This document shows, piece by piece, positions 22,018-31,689 of a DNA stretch of 42,250 nucleotides (its first letter is position 1; each line of letters starts with the position of its first letter). The stretch is from Chara braunii (Eukaryota > Streptophyta > Charophyceae > Charales > Characeae): contig BFEA01000533.1 of NCBI GenBank assembly GCA_003427395.1, positions 266,069-308,318 on the forward strand. The letters run 5' to 3'. The translations under genes were made by a program, and so were the position numbers. Under the pieces are notes generated by a model, which made no database searches, had not been told where the DNA came from, and was given only the letters and a program-made list of their open reading frames with translations.

Positions 22018-22640
22018 CCAGCATTTGCCCAGCACTGGGCTCCTGCATTGCTTTCTAATTGGAGGGCTCGGTTTGCAACCCCGGTGGTTGGGCGGTTCTC
22101 ATTCAGTGGCACCTGTCTTTTCAACCAGCTGTAGGTTCCTGTTCTCTCGCAGCCCCTCTTGGCCTTCGATTATCGTCATCAGCAGTTCCAGAGCGATGCA
22201 AGTTCTCTCTATTCTCATTGCCTATCTGAGCCTACGGGACCTACTGTGGGATAGAGTCGTTTCGTTGGGACTCACCCGGGATGAAGCAGGCCTTTGTTGG
22301 CCCATCCGCCACTGCTCCTTGGAGCTGCTACAGTATATGGAAGTGAAGCAGGACTGGTCGCTGGAGGCTGTGAAGTTTCGCACAGTGCGCTCTTGGAAGT
22401 ACGTCTCCCCGCCGCTGCAGTCATAGCATATGCAAATCTGCAGTCACATCACGCAAGCCAGCCAGGTGATTGGAGGAGCTGATGTTTTTCCTGGTCGATT
22501 TTGGCGAAGCGGCCCCACCCACCCTGGATTGTCCCGCGGTGTGTGGGCTTGCAGCCCAACTCTATGACTCTCTTCTAAGTGATCTGGCATCATCAGCCGC
22601 ATGGGTTTTGTCTACTTCATCTGGATTTGGCCTGGCCCCG
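22018..22640 (+). repeat. Dispersed repeat family R, copy 2 (uninterrupted)
   Basis: Contains in one piece the sequences found split at 17118-17211 and 19671-20130, and further sequence (tgtgtgggcttgcagccc, ctggatttg) also present in copy 3. No gene is recognised. It serves as the empty-site reference for element B. Confidence 0.85.
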
Positions 22641-23309
22641 TTGCCACCTTTCGTCCTCTGTTCGGGTGTGCCTTTGTATGCCCCAAAATTTGAACTGCTG
22701 GAGCTGTAGTTTATCAACAGGCATATGTAGACCACTCAGTCATGAAGCTAAGGGGTTCTTGTTATGTCTTTTTCCCGCAGGAGAGCATAGGCTTATGTTA
22801 CGGCATGGCCCACGATCAGATAGCTTCTGCCACACGCGACCCGGCTGGCAGACCCATGCCAGCCTGGCCACGCATTCTGGGGACACAAGTTCGGATTCTA
22901 TCTCACCCAGTGACTGGTTAGACCACGCCCCTTCAAAAGAGAGTCGTTCTTTTCTTAGTTTCTAATAAAACAGCATGAATGGCCGTTCGTAGAGGGTAGG
23001 CCAGTTTTCTTTTGTCCCTCGTTTTACTCAGTACCAGTACGCGAGCAAGGTGCGCCGACTGAGGGCCTGCCTGCGCCCAGCGCGCCCAGCGCGCCCATTT
23101 TCATTGCTGATAAAATGCCTTCAGATGCCTGGGAGGAGGGTCCAGTAGCAAAGAGGATTGCATTCAATGCCTGAATTTGGACATATTTGTCTGCAGAATA
23201 GAAAATCGCGATTGATCTCCTTTTCTGCATATCGCGTAAATGTCGTCCAGATTCATTTCAAATTCGACCACGAGTTCAAAAGCCCATGCAACTTTGGGGG
23301 GCATGAAAT
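22641..23309. other. Unassigned intergenic
   Basis: No supported gene. An AATAAA lies at about 22964-22969. The tandem motif cgcccagcg occurs three times near 23074-23096. The phrase ggtccagtagcaaagag (23139) has a relative at about 23380 inside the next foldback structure. Confidence 0.4.
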
Positions 23310-23516
23310 AAACACGCAGGCGCTCATGCAGAACACGACGTGAGTGAGATGCTTCTGCGAGCCTTTGCATGCAGGGGCGAGGTCCATCGGGTAGCAAAGA
23401 GTACTGGATCTGAATCTGGACTGAATCTGGCCATAACAAACACGCAGATGGATCGCAGATGGATCGCAGAAGGATCTCACACTCACGTCGTGTTCTGAAT
23501 GAGAACCTGCGTGTTT
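23310..23516. mobile_element. Foldback structure with about 41-bp arms
   Basis: aaacacgcagg...cagaacacgacgtgagtgagat (23310-23350) is inverted at 23474-23516 (atctcacactcacgtcgtgttctg...cctgcgtgttt), with about 123 bases between. The arms match with few mismatches. Inside are two direct copies of gatggatcgcag. It is likely a MITE-like non-autonomous element; no target duplication was identified. Confidence 0.65.
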
Positions 23517-23608
23517 GTTTCCCCCCCCCGCCATGCGCTTTTTTTTTTTTTTTTTTTCCTTCTTTTTTTTCACATGTAGCCCCATAGACCACGATACAGA
23601 TAGAACTC

Positions 23609-23766
23609 GCCACAGCACTGTCGAAGCGAAAAAAAGAACGAATGCATCTTTTCCCAGAAAGTGGTAAGATGCATCCCTTGCTATTCATTATAAAGGATGC
23701 ATCTTGCCATTCTCTGCGTGAAGATGCACTCGTACTGTTCTCGTTTCGACAGTGGTGTGCCGTGGC
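23609..23766. mobile_element. Compact foldback element, about 70-bp arms and 18-base loop
   Basis: Left arm 23609-23676 starts gccacagcactgtcgaagcg and ends gtaagatgcatcc. Right arm 23695-23766 is its inverse (ggatgcatcttgcca...cgtttcgacagtggtg..cgtggc) with small indels. The whole 158 bp would fold into one long hairpin. The arm also contains the internal repeat gatgcatc. Such structures are typical of MITEs and, if transcribed, resemble small-RNA precursors. Confidence 0.75.
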
Positions 23767-24014
23767 AAGCGTGCGCTTTTGAACTAGTGGTCGTATTTGA
23801 AATGAAGGTTTGCATTGTCACAATCAAAACAAATTCATGAAAAAAAAATAAAAAAAAATAAATCATGGTCTGTTTATCAATTTATCTACGTTGACGTGTC
23901 CAACCATTCAGCCACATGGTTGGGTCAGGCTTTTTTTTTTTTTTGGGTCACGCATTGTTTTTCCTTTTTCCCGACATCCTACCTGTATTACCGTTGGGCG
24001 GGCAGAAGGATCTC

Positions 24015-24031
24015 ATAAAGATTCTGGGCAT
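24015..24031. repeat. SINE target-site duplication, left
   Basis: ataaagattctgggcat, identical to 24240-24256. The length of 17 bp is typical for L1-mediated insertion. The first bases could overlap the A-rich tail unit in the right copy. Confidence 0.9.
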
Positions 24032-24239
24032 ACAATCGAGCCCAGCTCAGTTGGTACACCCATGAACTGTTGAAATACAGACCCATGTTCGAATCCTGCT
24101 TTGGACCTTGATGAATGGAATAATCATTGTGAATTACAAAGGGCCGGTCCGATCAACGAAGATATCCCAAGGCCATCGCCCTTTTAAAAAAATAAAAATA
24201 AAAATAAAAATAAAAATAAAAATAAAAATAAAAATAAAA
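24032..24239 (+). mobile_element. tRNA-derived SINE
   Basis: The head carries an internal pol III promoter: box A cagctcagttgg (24043-24054, 11 of 12 to TRGCNNAGYNGG) and box B tgttcgaatcc (24086-24096, 10 of 11 to GGTTCGANTCC), about 32 bases apart as in a tRNA. A tRNA-unrelated body of about 85 bases follows, then an A-rich tail of about nine 6-bp (A5T) units (24184-24239). It is flanked by a perfect 17-bp direct repeat (24015-24031 and 24240-24256). The tRNA fold itself is degenerate and I cannot assign the anticodon. It would be mobilised by LINE proteins in trans. Confidence 0.88.
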
Positions 24240-24256
24240 ATAAAGATTCTGGGCAT
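24240..24256. repeat. SINE target-site duplication, right
   Basis: Second copy of ataaagattctgggcat, directly after the A-rich tail. Confidence 0.9.
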
Positions 24257-25410
24257 CGCCACACACCACTCCACGGACCCCAAGAATTGCGATGTACATC
24301 GTTTCACGCATTGTTGCAGCTCTATCCAAGGGCGTATGGCCAACCCAGACGTGGCGTTGGGTCGGGCACACCCCTGACGGATAGAAACAATTACATTAAC
24401 ATTAAAGGAAAGTAACGGACCAATCAAAGATCGGGCCTATACAATATATAAATCGAGGAAAACGACACAAAGAAATCACAAAATCACTCGCATGCATAAC
24501 CGTTGGATCTCCGCACGTCTACGGTATCCACGGCGTCACCCAATACCCTCTTCTATCCTATCCGTTTGCTAGTGGGACCATGCTCCGCAGGTGTATGCCG
24601 AACTTTCGCGGAAGATAAGTGTTCCGTTTTGTTTTTTTTTTCGTTAAAAAAAAAAGGCTACCGATAGGTCCATTTTGCGCATTGTGTGGCGAGGCCCTAT
24701 ATCTACATTTGCGAGGTCAAGAAGAAGTAAAAAAAAAACAGAAAAAGAAACAGAGTGCCGAACGGAGGCCGAGGTCGCGCTTGCCTGCCTGCATTCGCCG
24801 TTCTTGAGCATAAGACTCAGAAGATCGACGGCCAAGGACGAAGGAAGCAAGGATCTGAGGAAGGGGTTACCTTGCGCAGAGTGTGTGCGCCCCACCCCAC
24901 GCCACCCGTACGTCATGCGCAGGGCTGCTGACGTTCACACCGACCTCGCGCAGGGCTGCTGACGTTCACACCGACCTCGCTGCACTTCTCTCAAGTGGCC
25001 TCCTCGCTCCACACTTCTCTCCAAATATGCAAAATCAAAATGAATCCTCACGCTAGAACAGGGAAAGATACGCGGCCATATTTTTTATCTTTTGAAGTTT
25101 TGAGCATGTGGAGAGAGCAGTGGAGCGAGGCCCAAGATGTGTAAAATGGCGGGTGTTTCTTCACCTGGAAACTGCAAAAAGATGCTACAAATTTCTTCTC
25201 TGGTCTCACTCCCGCTGCTGGGCGCCAAAGTAGAAGAAGAACACATTGAAACTGCCGAACGTTGTCCATCACTGTCGTCCCAGACGGCGCGCTGCAGAAT
25301 CTCGAAGAGCTCACGGTATCCCGGTATCACGGTATCCCGGTATCAGGTCCGAACGCACGCATCAGCACGAAAACCTCGGAGCCGGAGTCGGGAGTCGGGA
25401 GTCGGGAGTG
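24257..25410. other. Unassigned intergenic with small repeats
   Basis: No gene supported. A TATA-like atatataaat lies at 24444-24453 without a following gene. A 31-bp tandem duplication of gcagggctgctgacgttcac lies at 24919-24980. Short repeats of ggtatc(c/a)c at about 25315-25345 and gggagtc at 25387-25408 precede the purine-rich tract. Confidence 0.45.
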
Positions 25411-26190
25411 TGGGTGGGGATCGGGATGGGGTAGGGAAAAGAGGGATTGAAAGGAGGAGGAAGCAGATGAAGAATGGAGGTGAAGGTGGTCGTGCCACGT
25501 GGCAATCAAGTCGGGATCGAAGGGCGAGGAGGAAGCGAGTGGAGAGAATACTACCGCAGGGGTAATGTGGCCTTGGGGTCTGATGTGCTGGGGGCACGAA
25601 CGCAAAGAGGAGAACGCGGAGGAGGAAAAACAAGGAGGAGCAGAAAAGAAAAATGAGGAAGAAGTGATGATGGTGACGAGTAGTAGAAGAGAGGCGGCAG
25701 GGAGTAGGAAAAGGCGGAAGCGAGGGAAGGAGGTGGAGCAGGGAGAAGAGATAGGAGGGAGGGGGAGAAAAGAGGAGCGGAGGAAGAAGATGAGGCCGAA
25801 GGAGGAGGGAAGAAGACGGGCCAGAGTAGAGAGGAGGAGGGGAGGTGCATTTTGCCGTAGAGACGTTAGGATCGCAGGCGCAGCAGGAGGCCTTCCAGAT
25901 AGACCGAGGAGGGAGGAGGAGGGAGGAGGAGGGCAGGAAAGAAGGAAGAAGGAAGAAGCCATGGAAAAACAGAGGAACTAGAGGGGTTTTGTGGCCATCG
26001 TCTTGGCAGTGGATGGCATGTTGGATCGAAGGAGGGTCAAGAAGGAGGTGAAGAGGAGGAAGACGTGGGGAAGGCGGGGGGCGGATAAGGGCAACGGTGA
26101 TCGTCGTGAAAGACAGGTAAGTCGGTAGCAGAGGAGGTGTAGGAAGCAGAAGAAGCAGAAGAAGAAGACCAGCAAGAAGATGAGGGAGGT
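25411..26190 (+). repeat. Purine-rich (GA) tract, about 780 bp
   Basis: The plus strand is strongly G+A rich, most extreme between 25600 and 25975. Long open frames on both strands encode only Glu/Lys/Arg/Gly or Pro/Ser/Leu runs, so they are compositional. The tract resembles in style the purine-rich part of LINE ORF1 but has no alignable unit. Confidence 0.8.
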
Positions 26191-26249
26191 GTAAGTCGAG
26201 GTGAAACCAGCTATGGTGTTTGCCGATTAAGATCGACCAGACTGTAGGA

Positions 26250-26480
26250 GCGCAAAACAGGGGGAAAGAAGCGCAGAACAGGGGAAACGAAGCGCAAAAC
26301 AGGGGGAAAGAAACGCAAAACAGGGGGAAAGAAGCGCAAAACAGGGCGAAAGAAGCGCAAAACAGGGCGAAAGAAGCGCAAAACAGGGGGAAAGAAGCGC
26401 AAAACAGGGGGAAAGAAGCGCAAAACAGGGGGAAAGAAGCGCAAAACAGGGGGAAAGAAGTGCAAAACAGGGGGAAAGAA
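26250..26480 (+). repeat. 21-bp minisatellite, 11 exact-length units
   Basis: Unit gcgcaaaacagggggaaagaa, with few substitutions and no indel across 11 copies. Because 21 is a multiple of three, both strands stay open (AQNRGKE repeats on plus, FFPPVLR repeats on minus, within frames 26220-26534 and 26211-26465). I do not call a gene: there is no non-repeat domain. Confidence 0.95.
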
Positions 26481-27680
26481 GCTATGCCTTTGCCATCGAA
26501 CTTTAGTGTTCAGAGTTCGATCTCATTCCATTGAGCGCTCTCTTTCTTGTCTTGCGATCGATCGTCTCTCGTCGAAGAGTTGCCCACAGTGACAAGTCGA
26601 GCGGCGAAACAATCTGCACGTGTAAAACGTTTTGTCACTCTCTAGAAGAGTAGGAGAGAACGAACTCCATGCATGCAACATGCAAGCCTAGTGTGAAACA
26701 CACACACTCAAAGCCACAAGATGATAGAGCTTTCTCTTGGTATGTTTTTCACACATTCTGCTATTCAACTGACTGTTGGTGTTTTTTTTTTTTTTTTTTT
26801 TTTTAATGGTTTGTTGTGCGCATCCAGTTGCCCGAGAGCATTGCGAGTACAAGTGTCAGGAGGCAAAGTACGGGGAGCGCCAAGAGACGGGAGCGAAAGG
26901 CGAATGCCGCAGCTCTGCTGAAGGAAACGAGCCGAAGCAAATTTACGACCTCCTTTTTTTGGACATCGATTTTGCCGAGTGCTACCGGTAGTTGGGCTTA
27001 TCCAGTGATGCGATTCGAGAGACTGGCCTTTGTTGCTACCTGCGTGCACATCGGGGCAATCATGGGCCGTCTGTGAATATGGTGCATTGAAAGAAGCGGG
27101 CTCGGAATGTGATTGGTTCGTCGGTGCAATCACTACTGGCGGTGGTGTGTTCACTCGAAATGCTGGGACAGGATCGTTGTGCTGTTGTTGTTTGCAATTC
27201 TCTGCAATCTGACCGGTCAGCACAGTTAACTGGCACTGGCCTTGTGTTGATCAGTGATCAGTGAGCGGGGGATTGTGTATTAGGAGGGGCAGGTGGTTTG
27301 TTCCTTCGCATTGTCATCGTCATTGATTTAGTCGTCACAGGTCGAGTCTTTGGGGACTCGATTTTTTTAATTCGGCTGACTTGGTGTAATGGCGTTGCAA
27401 TACTGTAAATAATGAATGGTGGTGTGTTGAGAATCATGACTTGTTGAATCCGATTGGGGTCCGGTTCTTCTCTAGGTGACCGTAATGCGCTGCCTCGTGA
27501 CGGTCTCATTAGCAGCTGTTGCACCACTTTTGACTTTTTTTTTTTGTTTTGTTTTTTTTTTGTTTGTTTGTTCCGTCGAACTCTTTTCTGTTGACGGCTC
27601 AGGATATCCGCTTTTAAAGTTGGTGTTGCATGGAAGGCAGGCCATTGACGACTTCAGAGTGTTGCGCGGTGGACACGAGT
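26481..27680. other. Unassigned intergenic
   Basis: Contains a run of 24 T's (about 26781-26804) and T-rich DNA at 27533-27572. Frames of 60-150 codons on both strands lack recognisable motifs. Nothing else is supported. Confidence 0.4.
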
Positions 27681-28080
27681 GTTCTAGACTTTCCCCGTTT
27701 CCTCCTCTCTTCTCCCTCTCTCCTCCCTCCCTTCTCCCTCTCTTCTCCCTCTCTTCTGCCGCCCCTTTCCCCCCTCCCCCCGTGGCCCTTTGCCTCGCGT
27801 CCCTGTGTCTGGTCGGAGTTCTTCCAGGGACAGCTGGCAGAATTGTACGTCTTCTTGCGTCCCAATGAAGAAGCTGTTAACCGGACAGGCTTGCAAATCG
27901 GCGTGTTTCCGTACCGAGTTGTACATAGAGGGGGGGATCCTTCAGTGGGAGATGGTGGAGTTGCGTACCACGTGTTGACCGTAGAGGACTTGCCGTGAGC
28001 GCACAATCGGCTTGTTTGAACTTCCCGGGATAGATATAGAAGTCGAGGAATCAGCTGTGCGTCGAGTAGACGAGCTGGGT
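27681..28080 (+). other. Possible exon remnants after a polypyrimidine tract
   Basis: A C/T tract (27682-27783) is followed by a frame reading WSEFFQGQLAELYVFL... to VEDLP with varied, gene-like composition, ending at GTGAGC (27995-28000). A second stretch reads LPGIDIEVEESAVRRVDELG and ends exactly at GTGAGT (28081-28086), a consensus 5' splice site. The two pieces are in different frames and only about 20 bases apart, too close for an intron, so a frameshift is needed if they belong together. The family is unknown. It could be 5' exons of a lost gene, or chance. Confidence 0.2.
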
Positions 28081-28268
28081 GTGAGTGAAATTACCCTGTC
28101 GTTTTTTTCTCTCTGTTCTTTTTCTCATCTTCCTTTCCTGGGTATTCTCCCATCCTATAACTCTGACATAACCCCAACCCCTTGTATTCACTGAGATGGT
28201 TGCGTCAATACACGGGCTCAGAAGTGCCCACGTGGCCGCGTAGACACGCAAAGAAGCGCAGACAAACT

Positions 28269-28295
28269 CACACACACACACAGACACACACACAN

Positions 28296-28333
<38 letters not shown>
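28269..28333. repeat. (CA)n-(GA)n compound microsatellite with one N
   Basis: CA repeat to 28294, a single N at 28295, then GA repeat to 28333. It ends 20 bases before the ABCG start codon, so it probably lies in the 5' UTR or core promoter. The N marks uncertain repeat length. Confidence 0.95.
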
Positions 28334-28338
<5 letters not shown>

Positions 28339-28353
28339 GCCTTGGTTTGTGCA

Positions 28354-30258
28354 ATGAGGGGGGAAGGCGGCAGATCGGAGACGGGTAGACCGCGAACTAA
28401 CGAGGAGGTAGCAGTGAATATTGGTAGTGGGCCGCCTGTCGGTGCCTCTCCTAAAGGCAGTGGCGCACCTCCACCGGGATTCGCCCAAGGTGACTTCGAC
28501 GATAAAACAGCTTACACTCTGACATTTCAGAACCTGACATACAAGGTGACCGTGAAGCAGAGCAGCGGTGATGGAGGCAAGACACAGAGGGACTTGTTGA
28601 AGAACATCAGCGGCGAGGCTCGTCATGGGGAAATCTTGGCCATCGTGGGTCCATCGGGAGCGGGGAAGTCCACACTCCTCGATGCGCTTGCTGGTCGGAT
28701 CACGGCCTCAAGTCTGGAGGGCGTTATTCTGGCCAATGGCAAGCCTGTGGACGGCAAGCAGTTCCGCAAGCTCTCGGGGTACGTTATGCAAGATGATGCC
28801 CTGTTTCCGCATCTCACAGTGAAAGAGACGTTGCTGTTCAGCGCTCGTCTCCGGCTTCCTGGGGACATGCCGATGGACGTGAAAGCGGCGCGCGTCGACA
28901 TGCTTATCGCGACGTTGGGTCTTCGTGACTGTGCGGACACACGGATAGGCAACGAGCAAGTCCGTGGGGTATCAGGCGGAGAGAGGAGGCGCGTCTCCAT
29001 CGGTGTGGATCTGATCCATGACCCCGCCGTTCTGTTCCTGGACGAGCCGACGTCTGGACTGGACAGCACCTCGTCCCTGAACGTGGTCCAGAACTTGTAC
29101 CAGATTGCGACCAATCGCCGGCGCACCATCTTGATGACCATTCACCAGCCTAGCTTTCGCATCCTGGAGCTTATCCACAAGTTCATGATCTTGTCACGTG
29201 GCTCCTTGGTGTACAGCGGTACTTATCCTGACCTGTCGATCTTTCTGACCGACTACGGCAGACGCGTTCCCGACCATGTCAATGTGATGGAGTTCGCTCT
29301 GGATCTGATCGAGGAGCTGCAGGACTCGCCGCAGGGGATTGCTCGCCTGGCCGAGTTCAACTCTACCAGATCCAAGATGCAGTCTTCGTTGTCCAGCTTG
29401 AGCAATGTCGGACATCTGGCCGACGACGTAGACTACGCCACAGGTCCGTTGATGGAGACGTTGACTCTCTGCCACCGCAACGTCGTAAACATAGTTCGGA
29501 CTCCGGAGTTGTTCGTGTCTGGGCTAGGACTGATGATCGTGACGGGATTGGTTATGGGATCGCTTTTCTATAACGTGGAGAACAACGAGAGTGGTACGTC
29601 CGACAGGAAGTCCTTCTTTGCCTTCGCCTGTGCCCTGCTGCTGTTTGGCGCCGTCAGCGCGCTGCCCGTTTTCTTGCTGGAAAGGAACATTTTCATGCGG
29701 GAGACGAGCCGAGGAGCCTATCGCACTTTTTCCTACGTGGTTGCCAACGGTGTGGTTTTCCTCCCCTTCTTCTTCATCCAGGCCTTGCTGTTTACTCTGG
29801 CTTCTTACTTCTTGGTCGGGCTTTCTCTTGAACCTGCTGCCTTTTTCCTCTTCACCACCACCATCTTCCTCACCATCACCGTCGGCAATACGTTCGTCAC
29901 GTTCTTGAGCTCTCTGGTGCCCGACTTCATCGCCGGCAACACCATCATCACTGCCATCACTTCTTTCTTTTTCCTCTTCTCTGGGTTCTTCATTCCTAAG
30001 GCCGACATTCCCGACTACTGGATCTGGTTCCACTACCTCTCCACGTTCAAGTACCCGGTAGAATTGCTGCAGAAGATCGAATACAGTCACATCGACAAAT
30101 GGGGCAACGGGACCTCTGGCAGCGACGAAGCCCGAAAATTGGGTTTGGGGGGTGTGAGTGTCAGAGTCAACCTTGCCGTGCTTGTAGCGATGGTGGTTGT
30201 GTATAGGATCCTCTTCTACGTTGGTCTTCGTGTGAGGAGCTCCAACATGCGCAAGTAG
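28354..30258 (+). CDS. ABCG-family half-size ABC transporter
   Basis: A complete 634-residue protein with domain order NBD then TMD, as in the white/brown (ABCG) half transporters that dimerise in membranes and export lipids, hormones or other hydrophobic substrates using ATP. The start is the first in-frame ATG (G at -3). Visible motifs: Walker A GPSGAGKST (about residues 99-107), Q-loop YVMQDD (143-148), signature VSGGERRR (206-213), Walker B VLFLDEPTSGLDS (226-238) and H-switch TIHQPS (262-267). About six membrane segments lie at roughly 387-406, 421-441, 459-490, 495-521, 529-547 and 605-625. All catalytic residues are present and there are no stops or frameshifts, so it looks functional. 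It has no intron in the coding region. The first 50 or so residues are Gly/Pro-rich and unconserved. The substrate cannot be inferred. No clear polyadenylation signal is seen downstream. Confidence 0.97.
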   Translation: MRGEGGRSETGRPRTNEEVAVNIGSGPPVGASPKGSGAPPPGFAQGDFDDKTAYTLTFQNLTYKVTVKQSSGDGGKTQRDLLKNISGEARHGEILAIVGPSGAGKSTLLDALAGRITASSLEGVILANGKPVDGKQFRKLSGYVMQDDALFPHLTVKETLLFSARLRLPGDMPMDVKAARVDMLIATLGLRDCADTRIGNEQVRGVSGGERRRVSIGVDLIHDPAVLFLDEPTSGLDSTSSLNVVQNLYQIATNRRRTILMTIHQPSFRILELIHKFMILSRGSLVYSGTYPDLSIFLTDYGRRVPDHVNVMEFALDLIEELQDSPQGIARLAEFNSTRSKMQSSLSSLSNVGHLADDVDYATGPLMETLTLCHRNVVNIVRTPELFVSGLGLMIVTGLVMGSLFYNVENNESGTSDRKSFFAFACALLLFGAVSALPVFLLERNIFMRETSRGAYRTFSYVVANGVVFLPFFFIQALLFTLASYFLVGLSLEPAAFFLFTTTIFLTITVGNTFVTFLSSLVPDFIAGNTIITAITSFFFLFSGFFIPKADIPDYWIWFHYLSTFKYPVELLQKIEYSHIDKWGNGTSGSDEARKLGLGGVSVRVNLAVLVAMVVVYRILFYVGLRVRSSNMRK

Positions 30259-30305
30259 CTGTACAGTTTTACAAAGATCAACTCCTTTTCTTTTCTTTAT
30301 GTCCA

Positions 30306-30506
30306 TCTCCTTTTTCTCTTTGGCGGGAAGGGGGGGTCGTTTGTGTCCCCCCCCTCCTCCTTCCTGCCTGTATCTCTTTTTCTTTGGCGGGAGGGGGTCG
30401 TTTGTGCCCCCCCTTCCCCCCCTCCCCCCTTCCTGCCTGTATCTCTCTTTTTCTTTGGTGGGAGGGGGTCGTTTGTGTCCCCCCCCCCTCCCTCCTGCTT
30501 GTATAT
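30306..30506 (+). repeat. Three-copy 65-70-bp tandem repeat after ABCG
   Basis: Units contain tttctttggcgggagggggtcgtttgtg followed by C-runs and cctgcctgtatctc, starting near 30306, 30370 and 30440. They vary mainly in C- and G-run length. The repeat starts 48 bases after the ABCG stop, so it may lie in its 3' UTR. Confidence 0.9.
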
Positions 30507-31084
30507 TACTAGACTAGATCTTCTCTTGTTTTCATTGGTCTTCGGTGCGACACGAGGAAGTAGTGAAATTTCACAAGTTTTTACTCCTTTATAACGTCAC
30601 ATCACCCCAATTATTGTGGCCATGGCCACATTACTTGTCGCTCTTAACAACCAACTTCAACTTGTTCTGAGACTGAGTACAGCAATTGTCCGAAAACGGT
30701 GTGCTGTTTCTCTCTGCGATTGGACACTACTTTGGATGCACTCTTCTCTCGAGTGAGTTATTCGCGGGCAGGGTTGGCTGGTGTTGGTTGTGACATGACG
30801 CATGGTGGGGTCATCCTGTCCATGGGATGATGACCGGGCTTCGACGGTTGGACTGTCGGATGGCACCGGACTTGTTCCAGGTCCCGAGGACCAGGGACCG
30901 TATCACCGCGGACCCAGGCCGGCAGCAGCAGCAGCAGCAGCAGCAGGGATCTACTTCATCTACGAACTGAGTCACTCTGCGCACCTTTCCAGTCCCTAGG
31001 TAACTCACTGGCTGCTTGGGATCGATGATCAAGAAGGAGGTTGGAAGGACAATGAAGGGCTAAACAGGCTCGTGTGGCACATCC
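30507..31084. other. Unassigned; contains (GCA)n
   Basis: No gene supported. (GCA)n of eight units at 30922-30946, and a perfect 16-bp palindrome tgtggccatggccaca at 30615-30630. Confidence 0.5.
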
Positions 31085-31640
31085 AGGGTTGCGGTTTTTC
31101 AGAGGATTGGTGCCTATCACAGGGGGGACCAGAAGGAAGACGAGACACCCTCACCCAGGACGGACAATGCTAGGGTTGCGGTTTTTGAGAGTGTTGATGC
31201 CTATCACAGGGGGGACCAGAAGGATGAGGAGACTCACCCAGGACGGACCATGCGAGGGTTGCGGTTTTTGAGAGGATTGGTGCCTATCACAGGGGGGACC
31301 TGAAGGAAGAGACGGACCATGCTAGGGTTGCGGTTTTTCAGAGGATTTGTGCCTATCACAGGGGGGACCAGAAGGAAGAGGAGCCTCGCCCAAGACGGAC
31401 CATGCTATTTTTGCGGTTTTTGAGAGGAATGGTGTCTATCACAGGGGGGACCAGAAGGAAGAGGAGACTCACCAAGGACGGACCATGCTAGGGTTGCGGT
31501 TTTTTGAGAGGGTTGGTGCCTATCGCAGGGGACCAGAAGGAAGAGGAGACGCACCCAGGACGGACCATGCTTTCAGAGGGTTGGTGACTATCACTAGGGT
31601 ACCAGAAGAAAGAGGAGAGTTACCCTGGGCGGATCACACT
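31085..31640 (+). repeat. Minisatellite, 83-87-bp unit, about seven copies
   Basis: Unit (g)ggttgcggtttttgagagg.ttggtgcctatcacaggggggaccagaaggaagaggag..cacccaggacggaccatgcta. Copies start near 31087, 31174, 31257, 31326, 31409 and 31492, plus a degenerate last one. One unit is shortened to 69 bp by an internal deletion. Confidence 0.92.
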
Positions 31641-31689
31641 TTTGCTGGCCCTCCGGGCGCTTGACCCGGAAGCCCACACACGGTAGATG

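Noticed and set aside
24134-24427. Minus-strand frame with FIFIFI repeats
   Set aside because: It is the translation of the A5T tail of the SINE and has no independent support.
24441-24460. TATA box atatataaat as a promoter
   Set aside because: No gene follows within a plausible distance, and AT-rich sixmers are common in this region.
25327-25981. Large frames on both strands (Arg/Glu-rich and Ser/Pro-rich)
   Set aside because: Purine/pyrimidine strand asymmetry removes stop codons; there is no domain, motif or mixed composition.
29524-30306. 260-codon minus-strand frame opposite the ABCG gene
   Set aside because: It is the antisense of a gene whose plus-strand product has every expected ABCG motif; the minus product is an Asp/Glu/His-rich shadow.
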